Assembly (NCBI GenBank): GCA_002439095.1
Contig: DJOT01000015.1
Location: 62,001 to 126,000, forward strand
Origin: Bacteroidales bacterium UBA6431
Lineage (GTDB): Bacteria > Bacteroidota > Bacteroidia > Bacteroidales > UBA932
Direction of reading: 5' to 3'
Length of the DNA: 64,000 nt
In this document: piece after piece, positions 1 through 7,886 of the stretch
Position numbering within the stretch: position 1 is the first letter of the stretch
Layout: every line of letters begins with the position of its first letter
Translations under genes and position numbers: made by a program
The notes under the pieces: generated by a model
The model's database searches: none
Told to the model about the DNA's origin: nothing
Seen by the model: the letters and a program-made list of their open reading frames with translations, nothing else

Positions 1-1004
1 GCGCAAGCGAAGACGATGTCATCGGCGTCACAGCAGAGAGCCTCGAAGGCAACTTCAAGATTTTCATCGGCTCCAAGAAAGCATCTTCGGACCTCGACAC
101 GATGCTGAACTTCACAGGCATCGCTCCTGCCCGCAAGATTTTCATCCCCACGGCAGTAGCACAGGCGGTGCTGACTGAAGCGGAGAAAGAGAACGGCGTG
201 GCCCTTGTGGAGGTCGGAGCCGGAGTCACATCCCTGACCATATACAAAGGCGGCCTGCTTCGGCACTATTCCTCAATCCCCTTCGGAGGCAAGAGCATCA
301 CAGCCGACATAAAGTACGAGTGCGGATTCAACGAACGCCTCTCCGAGAACATAAAACTGGCCTACGGTGCCTGCCAGCCGGACAAACTCCAGTCCCTTAG
401 CGAGAAAGTGATACAGATCAACGATGACGAGAACGGCACATACGAGCAGCTCCCGGTCAAATATCTGTCCGAGATCATCAGTTGCCGCGCAAAAGAGATC
501 ATCGACGCCGTGCTCTTCCAGATACAGGAGAGCGGATTCGCAGACAACCTCCGGAACGGCATCGTCCTCACCGGCGGTGGAGCCGACCTTGTCAATTTCG
601 CCAATCTCCTCAAGGAGATGTCCGGCTATGTAGTGCGCATCGGCTACCCGCGCACACGCAAATTCAGCTCCGGCGGTTGCGCCGGGGTCACGGAGACCTC
701 CGCAGCCGCAACCATAGGTATGATACTTGAAGCCAAACGTGACAGCCATCTCAACTGCATAGACGAGGCGACCGCCCCGGCAGAAGAAAGAGATGAGACA
801 CCGGAGCTCGACAGCGAGGGCAACGGAGAACTTTTCCAGGGACATGATGTATCGGGAGAGGTGATAACTCCGAATCCCAAGAAAAAGAAGAAGGACGGGA
901 AAAACAAGATCACATGGACATCCATCTTCCGCAAGAAGATGAGCGACAAACTCGAAGGCGTGTTCGACAACACTGTCGGCAACCTCTTCGACTCGATGAA
1001 TTAA
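1..1004 (+). CDS. ftsA: Cell division protein FtsA, C-terminal part
   Basis: Actin-like ATPase that tethers FtsZ to the inner membrane at the division site. The reading frame is open from base 3, so the start lies before the window; about 333 residues are visible. The second half of the actin fold is recognisable, with a phosphate-binding glycine run (LTGGGADLVNF) and an earlier VEVGAGVTS strand. After a variable acidic linker the protein ends in a lysine-rich stretch and an amphipathic segment (SIFRKKMSDKLEGVFDN), as expected for the FtsA membrane-targeting helix. It sits directly upstream of ftsZ, the usual order at the end of the division and cell-wall cluster. Confidence 0.93.
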   Translation, partial: ASEDDVIGVTAESLEGNFKIFIGSKKASSDLDTMLNFTGIAPARKIFIPTAVAQAVLTEAEKENGVALVEVGAGVTSLTIYKGGLLRHYSSIPFGGKSITADIKYECGFNERLSENIKLAYGACQPDKLQSLSEKVIQINDDENGTYEQLPVKYLSEIISCRAKEIIDAVLFQIQESGFADNLRNGIVLTGGGADLVNFANLLKEMSGYVVRIGYPRTRKFSSGGCAGVTETSAAATIGMILEAKRDSHLNCIDEATAPAEERDETPELDSEGNGELFQGHDVSGEVITPNPKKKKKDGKNKITWTSIFRKKMSDKLEGVFDNTVGNLFDSMN

Positions 1005-1018
1005 AAGGACATAAAGAT

Positions 1019-2263
1019 ATGGAAGATACAATGATAGACTCCATCACCCCAAGTGACTGGGTGACTTCAGACGACATCATCAAAGTACTCGGCGTAGGAG
1101 GCGGAGGCTGCAACGCCGTCAGCTACATGTACCGGCAGGGCATCAAGGGATGCAGTTTCGTGGTTTGCAACACAGACTCGCAGGCACTCAGATGCAGTCC
1201 GGTCCCGACACAGATCCAGATGGGACGCGGGCTCGGGGCGGGGACCAATCCGATCAACGGCCGCAACGCCGCAATAGAGAGTCAGGAGCAGATAGAGAAG
1301 ACTGTTCTCGACTCCCACACCAAGATGCTCTTCATCACCGCCGGAATGGGCGGCGGCACAGGCACCGGTGCGGCACCTGTCATAGCCAAGATGTCCAAAG
1401 ACAAGGGAATTCTCACAGTTGCAGTCGTGACACTCCCCTTCTTGAACGAAGGCAACGAAGCTCTTTCCAGAGCAATCGACGGAGTGCATGAACTTGAGAA
1501 GAACGTTGACAGCCTGCTGATCATCAACAACGAAAAACTCCACGAATACTACGGCAACCAGCTCATCCAGGACGCTTTCCCGCAGGCTGACGAGGTGCTC
1601 GCCACGGCCGTCAGGGCCATTGTGGAGATAATCAAGAGATCGGGATACATCAATGTGGACTTCAAGGACGTGGAGACCATGATGAAAGACAGCGGCATGG
1701 CCCTCATGGGCTGCGGAACAGGCTCCGGCAAGGACCGCATAGAGACAGCAGTCAAGGCCGCCTTTGAATCCCCTCTTCTCAACGATTTCGACCTCAAGAC
1801 GGCGAAAAAAGTGCTCATCAACATCTCCTGCGGCAAAAATGAGCAGGGCCTCACGATGGATGATCTCAACAACATCAACGCCAAGATAGACGAATATACC
1901 GGCCGAGCCAACAACTTCAAGCGTGGACTCATCTGGGATGACTCCCCGGAGATCGGCGACACCATCCGGATCACCTCCATAGTGACGGGGCTGCGTTTCT
2001 CCGATGTCATAGGACCGACCAGAGACATGGGCAACTATATCATGATCAACAAGGACTTCGTCTACGACAAAAACTCCGCCGCACGGGAGGAAGGCATATC
2101 CCTGGCCCCGGACAGCGGCTCCCAGCAGATAGGATTCAACTCCAAAAGCAATATCCGCAAGTTCAACTACGACCCGGACAAAAAACCGGCCCTGATAGTC
2201 GGCAAGGGAGAGCAGCTCTCAGAACTTGAGAATGTACCGGCAATAAGAAGAATACAAAGATGA
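1019..2263 (+). CDS. ftsZ: Cell division protein FtsZ
   Basis: Tubulin-like GTPase that forms the cytokinetic ring. It shows the N-terminal nucleotide motif GVGGGGCNAV (about residues 24-33), the tubulin signature GGGTGTG near residue 110, and a T7 synergy loop NVDFKDVETM. The C-terminus ends in VPAIRRIQR, a match to the conserved FtsZ tail peptide that binds FtsA. The linker before the tail is short. I chose ATG 1019 because the frame upstream of it runs inside ftsA and encodes no FtsZ-like residues; the gap after ftsA is then 14 bases and contains AAAAGGA. The 414-residue length is normal for the family. The stop overlaps the gltX start by 4 bases. Confidence 0.96.
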   Translation: MEDTMIDSITPSDWVTSDDIIKVLGVGGGGCNAVSYMYRQGIKGCSFVVCNTDSQALRCSPVPTQIQMGRGLGAGTNPINGRNAAIESQEQIEKTVLDSHTKMLFITAGMGGGTGTGAAPVIAKMSKDKGILTVAVVTLPFLNEGNEALSRAIDGVHELEKNVDSLLIINNEKLHEYYGNQLIQDAFPQADEVLATAVRAIVEIIKRSGYINVDFKDVETMMKDSGMALMGCGTGSGKDRIETAVKAAFESPLLNDFDLKTAKKVLINISCGKNEQGLTMDDLNNINAKIDEYTGRANNFKRGLIWDDSPEIGDTIRITSIVTGLRFSDVIGPTRDMGNYIMINKDFVYDKNSAAREEGISLAPDSGSQQIGFNSKSNIRKFNYDPDKKPALIVGKGEQLSELENVPAIRRIQR

Positions 2264-3885
2264 AAAGAACAAGAGTAAGATTTGCGCCGTCACCTACCGG
2301 CCCTCTGCACATGGGCGGAGTCAGGACAGCGCTCTATAATTATCTATATGCCAAGAAGAACGGAGGAGATTTCATCCTCCGCATCGAAGATACGGACTCG
2401 CAGCGTTTCGTGCCAGGGGCAGAGCAGTACATAATAGATTCGCTCCGCTGGTGCGGCATCATCCCTGACGAAGGGGTGGACGAGAACGGCAAAGTGGTGG
2501 AAGTGCCATCGGAAAAGCACCCGCATGCCCCTTACAGACAGAGCCAGCGCAAAGACATCTACCGCAAATACGCGGAAATGCTCGTTGAAAGCGGCTGGGC
2601 CTACTACGCCTTCGACACTCCGGAAGATCTTGAGCTGATGCGCTCCCGCAGCGAGAACGCCGGCATCACTTTCATCTACAACCATCTGACCAGAGGGCAG
2701 ATGCAGAATTCCCTCTCCCTCCCGGCCGAGCAGGTGGAGGAAATGCTCCAGACACGCACCGACTGGACCATAAGGTTCAAGATGCCGGAAGACATGACAG
2801 TGGAGATGGACGACCTGATAAGGGGACACATCGAGGTCAACACTTCGACCCTCGACGACAAGGTGCTGTGGAAAAGGGCTGACGAGCTCCCGACCTATCA
2901 TCTGGCCAACATCGTGGATGACCACCTGATGGAAATCACTGAAGTCATCCGCGGAGAAGAATGGCTTCCGTCCCTGCCGCTGCACTACCTTCTCTACAGG
3001 GCCTTCGGCTGGGAAGAGACGATGCCGCGGTTCGCACATCTCCCGCTTCTTCTCAAGCCTGTCGGCAACGGCAAACTCAGCAAGCGTGACGGAGACAAGA
3101 TGGGATTTCCAGTATTCCCGCTCGCATGGACCAATGCTGAAGGTGAGACTTCCCGTGGATACCGCGAGGACGGATATTTCCCTGACGCATTTGTGAACAT
3201 GCTCGCCATGCTCGGCTGGAATCCCGGCACGGAACAGGAAATCTTCACCATGCCGGAGCTGATAGAGGCATTCTCTCTGGAGAAAGTCGGCAAGGCCGGG
3301 GCAAAATTCAACCCGGAGAAAGCCAAATGGTTCAACAAGGAGTACCTCAGGGCCAAGCCAGACGAAGAACTCGCCGACCTGTTCATCCCCATGCTTGAAG
3401 CAAAGAAACTCAATGTGGAGCGCAGTTATGTGATGGCAGTGATAGCTCTCACCAAGGACAGGGCGACTTTTGTCAAGGATTTCTGGGACATCGCCGCCTG
3501 CCTGTTCATCGCTCCTTCCGAATACGCAAAATACGGAGTCAAGGCAGGAGCGACTGGTGCCAAGGTGCATGACGGCAGGCCTGCCGACCCTCGGGCCAAA
3601 GTCTATGATGACAGCCTCACGGCCCCGTTCCTCGCCAAGGACGTGGACAAATTCTGGAAGGCCGACATCTACGAAGACGCGCTCAGGGCTGTCGAGAACT
3701 CCGAAACCGACACGCTCGAAGACTATATCCGCGCTGAGGGCATGCCTATAGGCAAGGTGATGAATCTCATCCGTCTCGCGCTCACCGGTTCATCAAACGG
3801 ACTCGGCATCCACGACATAATGGCGCTCATCGGCAAAGGCGAGACCCTCAGCCGCCTGCACTACATCAAGGAGCGCCTGGGGTAG
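2260..3885 (+). CDS. gltX: Glutamyl-tRNA synthetase
   Basis: Class I aminoacyl-tRNA synthetase that charges tRNA-Glu in the cytoplasm. The HIGH motif appears as HMGG at residues 17-20 within RFAPSPTGPLHMGG. The KMSKS motif is KLSKR near residue 272, followed by the DGDKMGFPVFPL segment typical of Bacteroidota GltX. The protein has 541 residues, longer than the roughly 470 of E. coli GltX but near the Bacteroidota size. It overlaps ftsZ by ATGA, so it is probably translationally coupled to the division genes. A strong hairpin follows the stop. Confidence 0.97.
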   Translation: MKRTRVRFAPSPTGPLHMGGVRTALYNYLYAKKNGGDFILRIEDTDSQRFVPGAEQYIIDSLRWCGIIPDEGVDENGKVVEVPSEKHPHAPYRQSQRKDIYRKYAEMLVESGWAYYAFDTPEDLELMRSRSENAGITFIYNHLTRGQMQNSLSLPAEQVEEMLQTRTDWTIRFKMPEDMTVEMDDLIRGHIEVNTSTLDDKVLWKRADELPTYHLANIVDDHLMEITEVIRGEEWLPSLPLHYLLYRAFGWEETMPRFAHLPLLLKPVGNGKLSKRDGDKMGFPVFPLAWTNAEGETSRGYREDGYFPDAFVNMLAMLGWNPGTEQEIFTMPELIEAFSLEKVGKAGAKFNPEKAKWFNKEYLRAKPDEELADLFIPMLEAKKLNVERSYVMAVIALTKDRATFVKDFWDIAACLFIAPSEYAKYGVKAGATGAKVHDGRPADPRAKVYDDSLTAPFLAKDVDKFWKADIYEDALRAVENSETDTLEDYIRAEGMPIGKVMNLIRLALTGSSNGLGIHDIMALIGKGETLSRLHYIKERLG

Positions 3886-3907
3886 GACCATAATAAGTTT
3901 CGTACAC

Positions 3908-3976
3908 GCAGAACAGTGGAGGGGGTTCCCGGGCGATATTTTGTTTTGAGCCCGGGGACCCCCTCCCCTGTTCTGC
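3908..3976. terminator. Long hairpin between convergent gltX and truB
   Basis: Arms of 27 bases at 3908-3934 and 3950-3976 pair with one mismatch and one G-U, around a 15-base AT-rich loop. It lies in the 159-base gap between the 3' ends of gltX (+) and truB (-), so a bidirectional terminator is the simplest reading. There is no long T-run directly after either arm and the stem is unusually long and GC-rich, so a REP-like palindromic element is an alternative. Confidence 0.6.
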
Positions 3977-4044
3977 TTACGGATAATATGTCTACAGCCT
4001 GCTGAAGTCGAATATCTCGGAATCTGTCCTAAATGCAATCTGAA

Positions 4045-4899
4045 CTACCCCAGCATCGCGAGGGCGTCGTCGAGAGAGAGGGCGTCGTCGAGGGTGAAGC
4101 CGCCGTTGCGGGTGCGGCGGAGTGAGCTCAGAAAGGCCCCGCTCCCGAGCGCCTCGCCGAGATCACGCGCAAGGGCACGGATATATGTCCCTTTGCTGCA
4201 GGCCACGCGTATCATGGCAGTAGGGAGGGAACAGGCGCTGATGTCAGCCACATTGATCCGGGAGTTCCGGCCTTCTGCGGAAGGAGGAGCCGTAAACGCT
4301 GTCACCCCATAAGAAAGCAGTTCCAGGTCATGGATCTCTATCCTGCTCGCACGGATAAGGTCGGACCCCTCTTCGAGACGGCCTTGGCGATAGAGGCGGC
4401 GGGCTGTCTCGTAGGCCCTGACCCCGTCCACGGACTTGGCGCTGAAAAGCGGGGCCACCTGCATCTGCTCTCCGACAAAGGAGGACAGGGCAGAGCGTAC
4501 ACTCTCTTCGCTGACCCCGTCCAGCGGGCACTCCCTGTCAATCTCCTTCTCAAGATCATACGAGGCGGTAGTGGCGCCGAAAGTGACACCGGCGACATAT
4601 TCCTTTGGAGAGGCCTGGAGGGACTCCGCCTTCTTGGTGGCCTCCCCTATGCAGACGAGGAGTATGCCTGTCGCGAGCGGGTCCAGCGTCCCGGCATGGC
4701 CGACCTTGAGGTTCTTCTTACCGAAATGTCTGACAGCGGCGAACTTGATCTTGCGTATCACGTCCGCCGAAGTCCAGCGATAGGGTTTGTCTATCGGAAG
4801 TATTATCCCCTCCGGATAGGAGGAAATGTCATTCGCAAACAATCTTGTCAATTCTTCTCTGATGCCGTCCCCCGGCAAACTGGGTCTCGAGCCATGCAC
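4045..4899 (-). CDS. truB: tRNA pseudouridine-55 synthase TruB
   Basis: Converts uridine 55 of the tRNA T-loop to pseudouridine. The catalytic motif GHAGTLDPLATG is present with the nucleophilic Asp at about residue 73, preceded by the family opening ILPIDKPYRWTS. The listed ATG gives 284 residues but overlaps the upstream rpiB by 71 bases. Homologues usually begin only a few residues before the ILPIDKP segment, so a non-ATG start (a TTG codes Leu20, 8-9 residues before it) is possible. The C-terminus carries a small in-frame duplication, LDDALSLDDALAML, from a tandem DNA repeat at about 4053-4085. Convergent with gltX. Confidence 0.92.
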   Translation of the reverse strand: MHGSRPSLPGDGIREELTRLFANDISSYPEGIILPIDKPYRWTSADVIRKIKFAAVRHFGKKNLKVGHAGTLDPLATGILLVCIGEATKKAESLQASPKEYVAGVTFGATTASYDLEKEIDRECPLDGVSEESVRSALSSFVGEQMQVAPLFSAKSVDGVRAYETARRLYRQGRLEEGSDLIRASRIEIHDLELLSYGVTAFTAPPSAEGRNSRINVADISACSLPTAMIRVACSKGTYIRALARDLGEALGSGAFLSSLRRTRNGGFTLDDALSLDDALAMLG

Positions 4900-5260
4900 G
4901 CACCATCATCACAGCCATCCTGTAGGAGACGAAGCGCGCCGGAAGCACGAGCACATTGGCGTTGTTGTGGGCTTTCACAAGCTTGGCGACCTCGACATTC
5001 CAGGCAAGCCCGGCCCTGATGCCGCGGTGGTGGTTGAGGGTTATGGCCATCCCGTTGCCTGTACCGCAGATGGCGATCCCGGCATCCACATCCCCGTTTT
5101 CAACAGCATACCCGAGGGGATGCGCGAAATCCGGGTAATCACAGCTTTCCGGGCTGTCCGTCCCGAAATTGACAACCTCATGTCCCTTGCCGACAAGGTA
5201 GGAGATGAGCCTTGTCTTGTAATCCAGCCCCGCGTGGTCACTGCATATTCCTATTTTCAT
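4829..5260 (-). CDS. rpiB: Ribose-5-phosphate isomerase B
   Basis: Interconverts ribose 5-phosphate and ribulose 5-phosphate in the pentose phosphate pathway. At 143 residues it has the RpiB/LacAB size. It opens with KIGICSDHAG (Asp8, His9 as in the active site) and carries the catalytic-cysteine loop ICGTGNGM with Cys65. A GIRAGLAWN segment follows, also typical of the family. The gene lies 11 bases after the YgjP-like gene and overlaps truB, so these minus-strand genes are likely cotranscribed. Confidence 0.95.
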   Translation of the reverse strand: MKIGICSDHAGLDYKTRLISYLVGKGHEVVNFGTDSPESCDYPDFAHPLGYAVENGDVDAGIAICGTGNGMAITLNHHRGIRAGLAWNVEVAKLVKAHNNANVLVLPARFVSYRMAVMMVRAWLETQFAGGRHQRRIDKIVCE

Positions 5261-5271
5261 ATCCGTTTAAT

Positions 5272-5682
5272 TTATATTAGCCTGTATTCTTTCAGTTTCG
5301 CCTTGCACTCCCTCCAATCCGGGCACAGACTCCCGAGCAGGGCATGGAACTCCGGGCCATGGTTCATCTGCTTGAGATGGCAGAGCTCGTGCAGCATCAC
5401 ATAGTCACGCAGATGCTCGGGAAGCCTCATAAGGTTGAGGTTCAAGTTGATGTTTCCCTTGGATGAACAGCTTCCCCAGTTAGACACGTTATGCTTGATC
5501 CTGACTTGGTTGAACTCGAACCCGTACATGGCGGCGAGTTCGCGCAGACGGCCCGGCAGGAAAGCTTTCGCCTCGGTGCGCAGTTGAATAGTCTCAGGGG
5601 TCTCCTTGAGGACTCGTCTCGGCCTGCGGCGGACGATGCGGAACACCAGTGCCCTATTTCCCAAGTTTCTTGCGGAGCTCAT
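5272..5682 (-). CDS. YgjP-like zinc metallopeptidase (DUF45, short form)
   Basis: Predicted cytoplasmic zinc metalloprotease of the YgjP/DUF45 (SprT-like) family; the cellular substrate is unknown. It carries the zinc site HELCHLKQMNHGPEFH near residues 96-111 and the preceding NWGSCSSKGNINLN strand motif that defines the family. At 136 residues it is shorter than most DUF45 proteins and lacks most of the N-terminal region. The ATG used here overlaps the tdh stop by about 29 bases; a GTG a few codons in, just after that stop, is an alternative start. No membrane segment is visible. Confidence 0.85.
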   Translation of the reverse strand: MSSARNLGNRALVFRIVRRRPRRVLKETPETIQLRTEAKAFLPGRLRELAAMYGFEFNQVRIKHNVSNWGSCSSKGNINLNLNLMRLPEHLRDYVMLHELCHLKQMNHGPEFHALLGSLCPDWRECKAKLKEYRLI

Positions 5683-6610
5683 TTATCATGTCCACGGTCA
5701 TCGACTCCAGATCATAGTCCGGCTTCCACCCCCATTCTTCCCGCGCACAACTGTCATCCATCCTGTCCGGCCAAGAATCGGCTATGCCCTGACATACGGG
5801 ATTTATCTCGTAGCGCATGCGGAAGCCCGGGATGTGCTCGCGGATCTTCGCACTGAGGATCTCCGGATCGAAGCTCATCGAGGCGATGTTGAACGAGTTG
5901 CGGTGCACCAACCGGGTCGGGTCTGCGTTCATGATGTCCACGGCGGCCTTGAGCGCGTCTGGCATGTACATCATGTCCATGAAAGTCCCTGCTTTGATCG
6001 GGCAGACGAACTCCTCGCCCTTCACAGCCGCATAGTATATGGTCACGGCATAATCGGTAGTGCCCCCTCCGGGCAGCGTCACATGGGAAATCAAGCCCGG
6101 AAAACGCACGGAACGCGTATCGACACCATATTTCGTATGATAATAATCGCTCAGCAACTCAGTGGCCACCTTGGTCACCCCGTACATGGTGCGCGGACGC
6201 TGGATCGTGTCTTGAGGGGTGAGCACACGTGGCGTCTCCGGACCGAACGAGCCTATGGAACTCGGGGTGAAGACAGCGCATCCCTTCTCGCGTGCGATTT
6301 CAAGGATGTTGATGAGCCCGTTGATCTGGATATTCCAGGCGAGCAGCGGCTTGCTTTCGGCTGTCGCGGAGAGTATGGCGGCAAGGTTGTAGACGGTGTC
6401 TATATTGTACTTCGACACTATCCCGGCAAGCTGCCCGGCGTTGAGGACATCGGCCTCTTCGCACGGTCCGCTCTCAAGCAGCACCCCCTTGGGCTCTGCG
6501 CCCCGGACATAACCAGCCACCACATTGCCTTCAGGATACAAGCCCCTAAGTTTCATCGTCAGTTCCGAGCCGATCTGGCCTGTAGAACCGACCACGAGTA
6601 TATTTTTCAT
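5654..6610 (-). CDS. tdh: L-threonine 3-dehydrogenase, short-chain epimerase type
   Basis: NAD-dependent oxidation of L-threonine to 2-amino-3-ketobutyrate. It is an extended short-chain dehydrogenase with the Rossmann motif GSTGQIG (residues 8-14) and catalytic YGVTK (Tyr143, Lys147), so it belongs to the epimerase-like TDH type rather than the zinc medium-chain type of E. coli. The 318-residue length fits. I chose ATG 6610, where the Rossmann strand starts; longer upstream extensions would run into the divergent promoter region. The assignment as TDH rather than a generic sugar epimerase rests on the divergently placed kbl, whose product uses the TDH product. Confidence 0.88.
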   Translation of the reverse strand: MKNILVVGSTGQIGSELTMKLRGLYPEGNVVAGYVRGAEPKGVLLESGPCEEADVLNAGQLAGIVSKYNIDTVYNLAAILSATAESKPLLAWNIQINGLINILEIAREKGCAVFTPSSIGSFGPETPRVLTPQDTIQRPRTMYGVTKVATELLSDYYHTKYGVDTRSVRFPGLISHVTLPGGGTTDYAVTIYYAAVKGEEFVCPIKAGTFMDMMYMPDALKAAVDIMNADPTRLVHRNSFNIASMSFDPEILSAKIREHIPGFRMRYEINPVCQGIADSWPDRMDDSCAREEWGWKPDYDLESMTVDMINELRKKLGK

Positions 6611-6629
6611 ATCGAAATGTGCATTGATA

Positions 6630-6663
6630 TTTGCTGCGAATATACAAAAAAATCGTAATTTTG
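6630..6663 (+). promoter_or_regulatory. Bacteroidota-type promoter of kbl
   Basis: TAATTTTG at 6656-6663 matches the -7 consensus TAnnTTTG, with TTTG at 6630-6633 as the -33 element, separated by 22 bases. It lies 23 bases before the kbl ATG in the 76-base divergent region shared with tdh. Confidence 0.7.
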
Positions 6664-6686
6664 CAGGAACTGACACACATACCACC

Positions 6687-7877
6687 ATGTACGGCAAATT
6701 CAAGCAGCATCTCCAGGACGAGCTAACATCCATAAAGGAAGCCGGCCTGTACAAGAACGAACGGGACATCACCTCCGCACAGTCAGCGGAAATCACACTT
6801 CAGGACGGTTCCAAAGCCCTGAATTTCTGCGCCAACAACTACCTGGGGCTCGCAGATTCGCCACGTCTCATAGAGGCAGCGGAGAAAGCCATGCACACCC
6901 ACGGCTTCGGCATGTCCTCCGTCCGCTTCATCTGCGGCACACAGGATCTGCACAAAGAACTTGAAGCGGCGGTATCCGATTTCTTCCGCACCGAAGACAC
7001 CATCCTGTACGCTTCCTGCTTCGACGCCAACGGCGGACTCTTCGAACCTCTCCTGACTTCCGAAGACGCGATCATCTCGGACGCCCTCAACCATGCATCC
7101 ATCATAGACGGGGTGCGCCTCTGCAAGGCTGTCCGCTACCGCTACGCCAACGCAGACATGGAAGACCTGGAGCGCTGCCTCAAGGAAGCCCAGGCCCAGA
7201 GATTCCGCATCATCTGCACGGACGGAGTGTTCTCAATGGACGGCAATGTGGCCCCTATGGACAAGATCTGCGACCTCGCTGAAAAATATGACGCATTGGT
7301 AATGGTGGATGAAAGCCATTCCGCCGGTGTAGTAGGCAGGACAGGGCATGGTGTCGCTGAACAGTTCGAATGCTATGGCCGCATAGACATATTCACCGGC
7401 ACCCTCGGCAAGGCCTTCGGCGGCACCGTCGGAGGATTCACCACCGGGCGCAAGGAGATCATAGACATGCTCCGCCAGCGCTCCAGGCCGTACCTCTTTT
7501 CGAACTCCCTGCCGCCTATGATAGTCGCTGGCGGCATCGAGATGTTCAAAATGCTTAAGGAAAGCGATGAACTGCATGACCGGCAGCAGGAGAACGTCAA
7601 ATACTTCAGAGAGAAGATGCTCTCCGCCGGCTTTGACATCAAGCCAACACAATCAGCCATCTGCGCGGTCATGCTCTACGATGCCAAACTCTCCCAGGAG
7701 TTCGCCACAAAGATGGCCGGGGAGGGAATATTCGTGACCGGGTTCTACTATCCGGTGGTGCCAAAGGGGCAGGCCCGCATACGGGTACAGCTCTCCGCAG
7801 CGCACACCAGAGAGCAGCTTGACAAGGCCATAGCGGCATTCATCAAAGTCGGCAAGGAACTTGCGGTAATAAAATAA
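6687..7877 (+). CDS. kbl: 2-amino-3-ketobutyrate CoA ligase (glycine C-acetyltransferase)
   Basis: PLP enzyme that splits 2-amino-3-ketobutyrate with CoA into glycine and acetyl-CoA, the second step of threonine breakdown. It shows NFCANNYLGLA at the N-terminus, the aspartate region MVDESHSAGVVG, and the PLP-lysine loop TGTLGKAFGG with Lys242. Length is 396 residues, as usual. ATG 6687 is chosen because upstream codons lie in the promoter. Only 9 bases separate its stop from the GH28 lipoprotein gene, so the pectin genes downstream may be read from the kbl promoter. Confidence 0.95.
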   Translation: MYGKFKQHLQDELTSIKEAGLYKNERDITSAQSAEITLQDGSKALNFCANNYLGLADSPRLIEAAEKAMHTHGFGMSSVRFICGTQDLHKELEAAVSDFFRTEDTILYASCFDANGGLFEPLLTSEDAIISDALNHASIIDGVRLCKAVRYRYANADMEDLERCLKEAQAQRFRIICTDGVFSMDGNVAPMDKICDLAEKYDALVMVDESHSAGVVGRTGHGVAEQFECYGRIDIFTGTLGKAFGGTVGGFTTGRKEIIDMLRQRSRPYLFSNSLPPMIVAGGIEMFKMLKESDELHDRQQENVKYFREKMLSAGFDIKPTQSAICAVMLYDAKLSQEFATKMAGEGIFVTGFYYPVVPKGQARIRVQLSAAHTREQLDKAIAAFIKVGKELAVIK

Positions 7878-7886
7878 CAGCAACAA

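Noticed and set aside
2344..3570. Long open frame on the minus strand inside gltX (408 codons)
   Set aside because: It is fully antisense to an unmistakable gltX, has no family-like motifs and owes its length to GC-rich codon bias. The same holds for antisense frames at 18192-19310, 36759-38006, 38750-39991 and 29401-30162.
6611..6796. N-terminal extension of tdh on the minus strand
   Set aside because: It overlaps the kbl promoter and coding start, and the Rossmann fold begins at ATG 6610.
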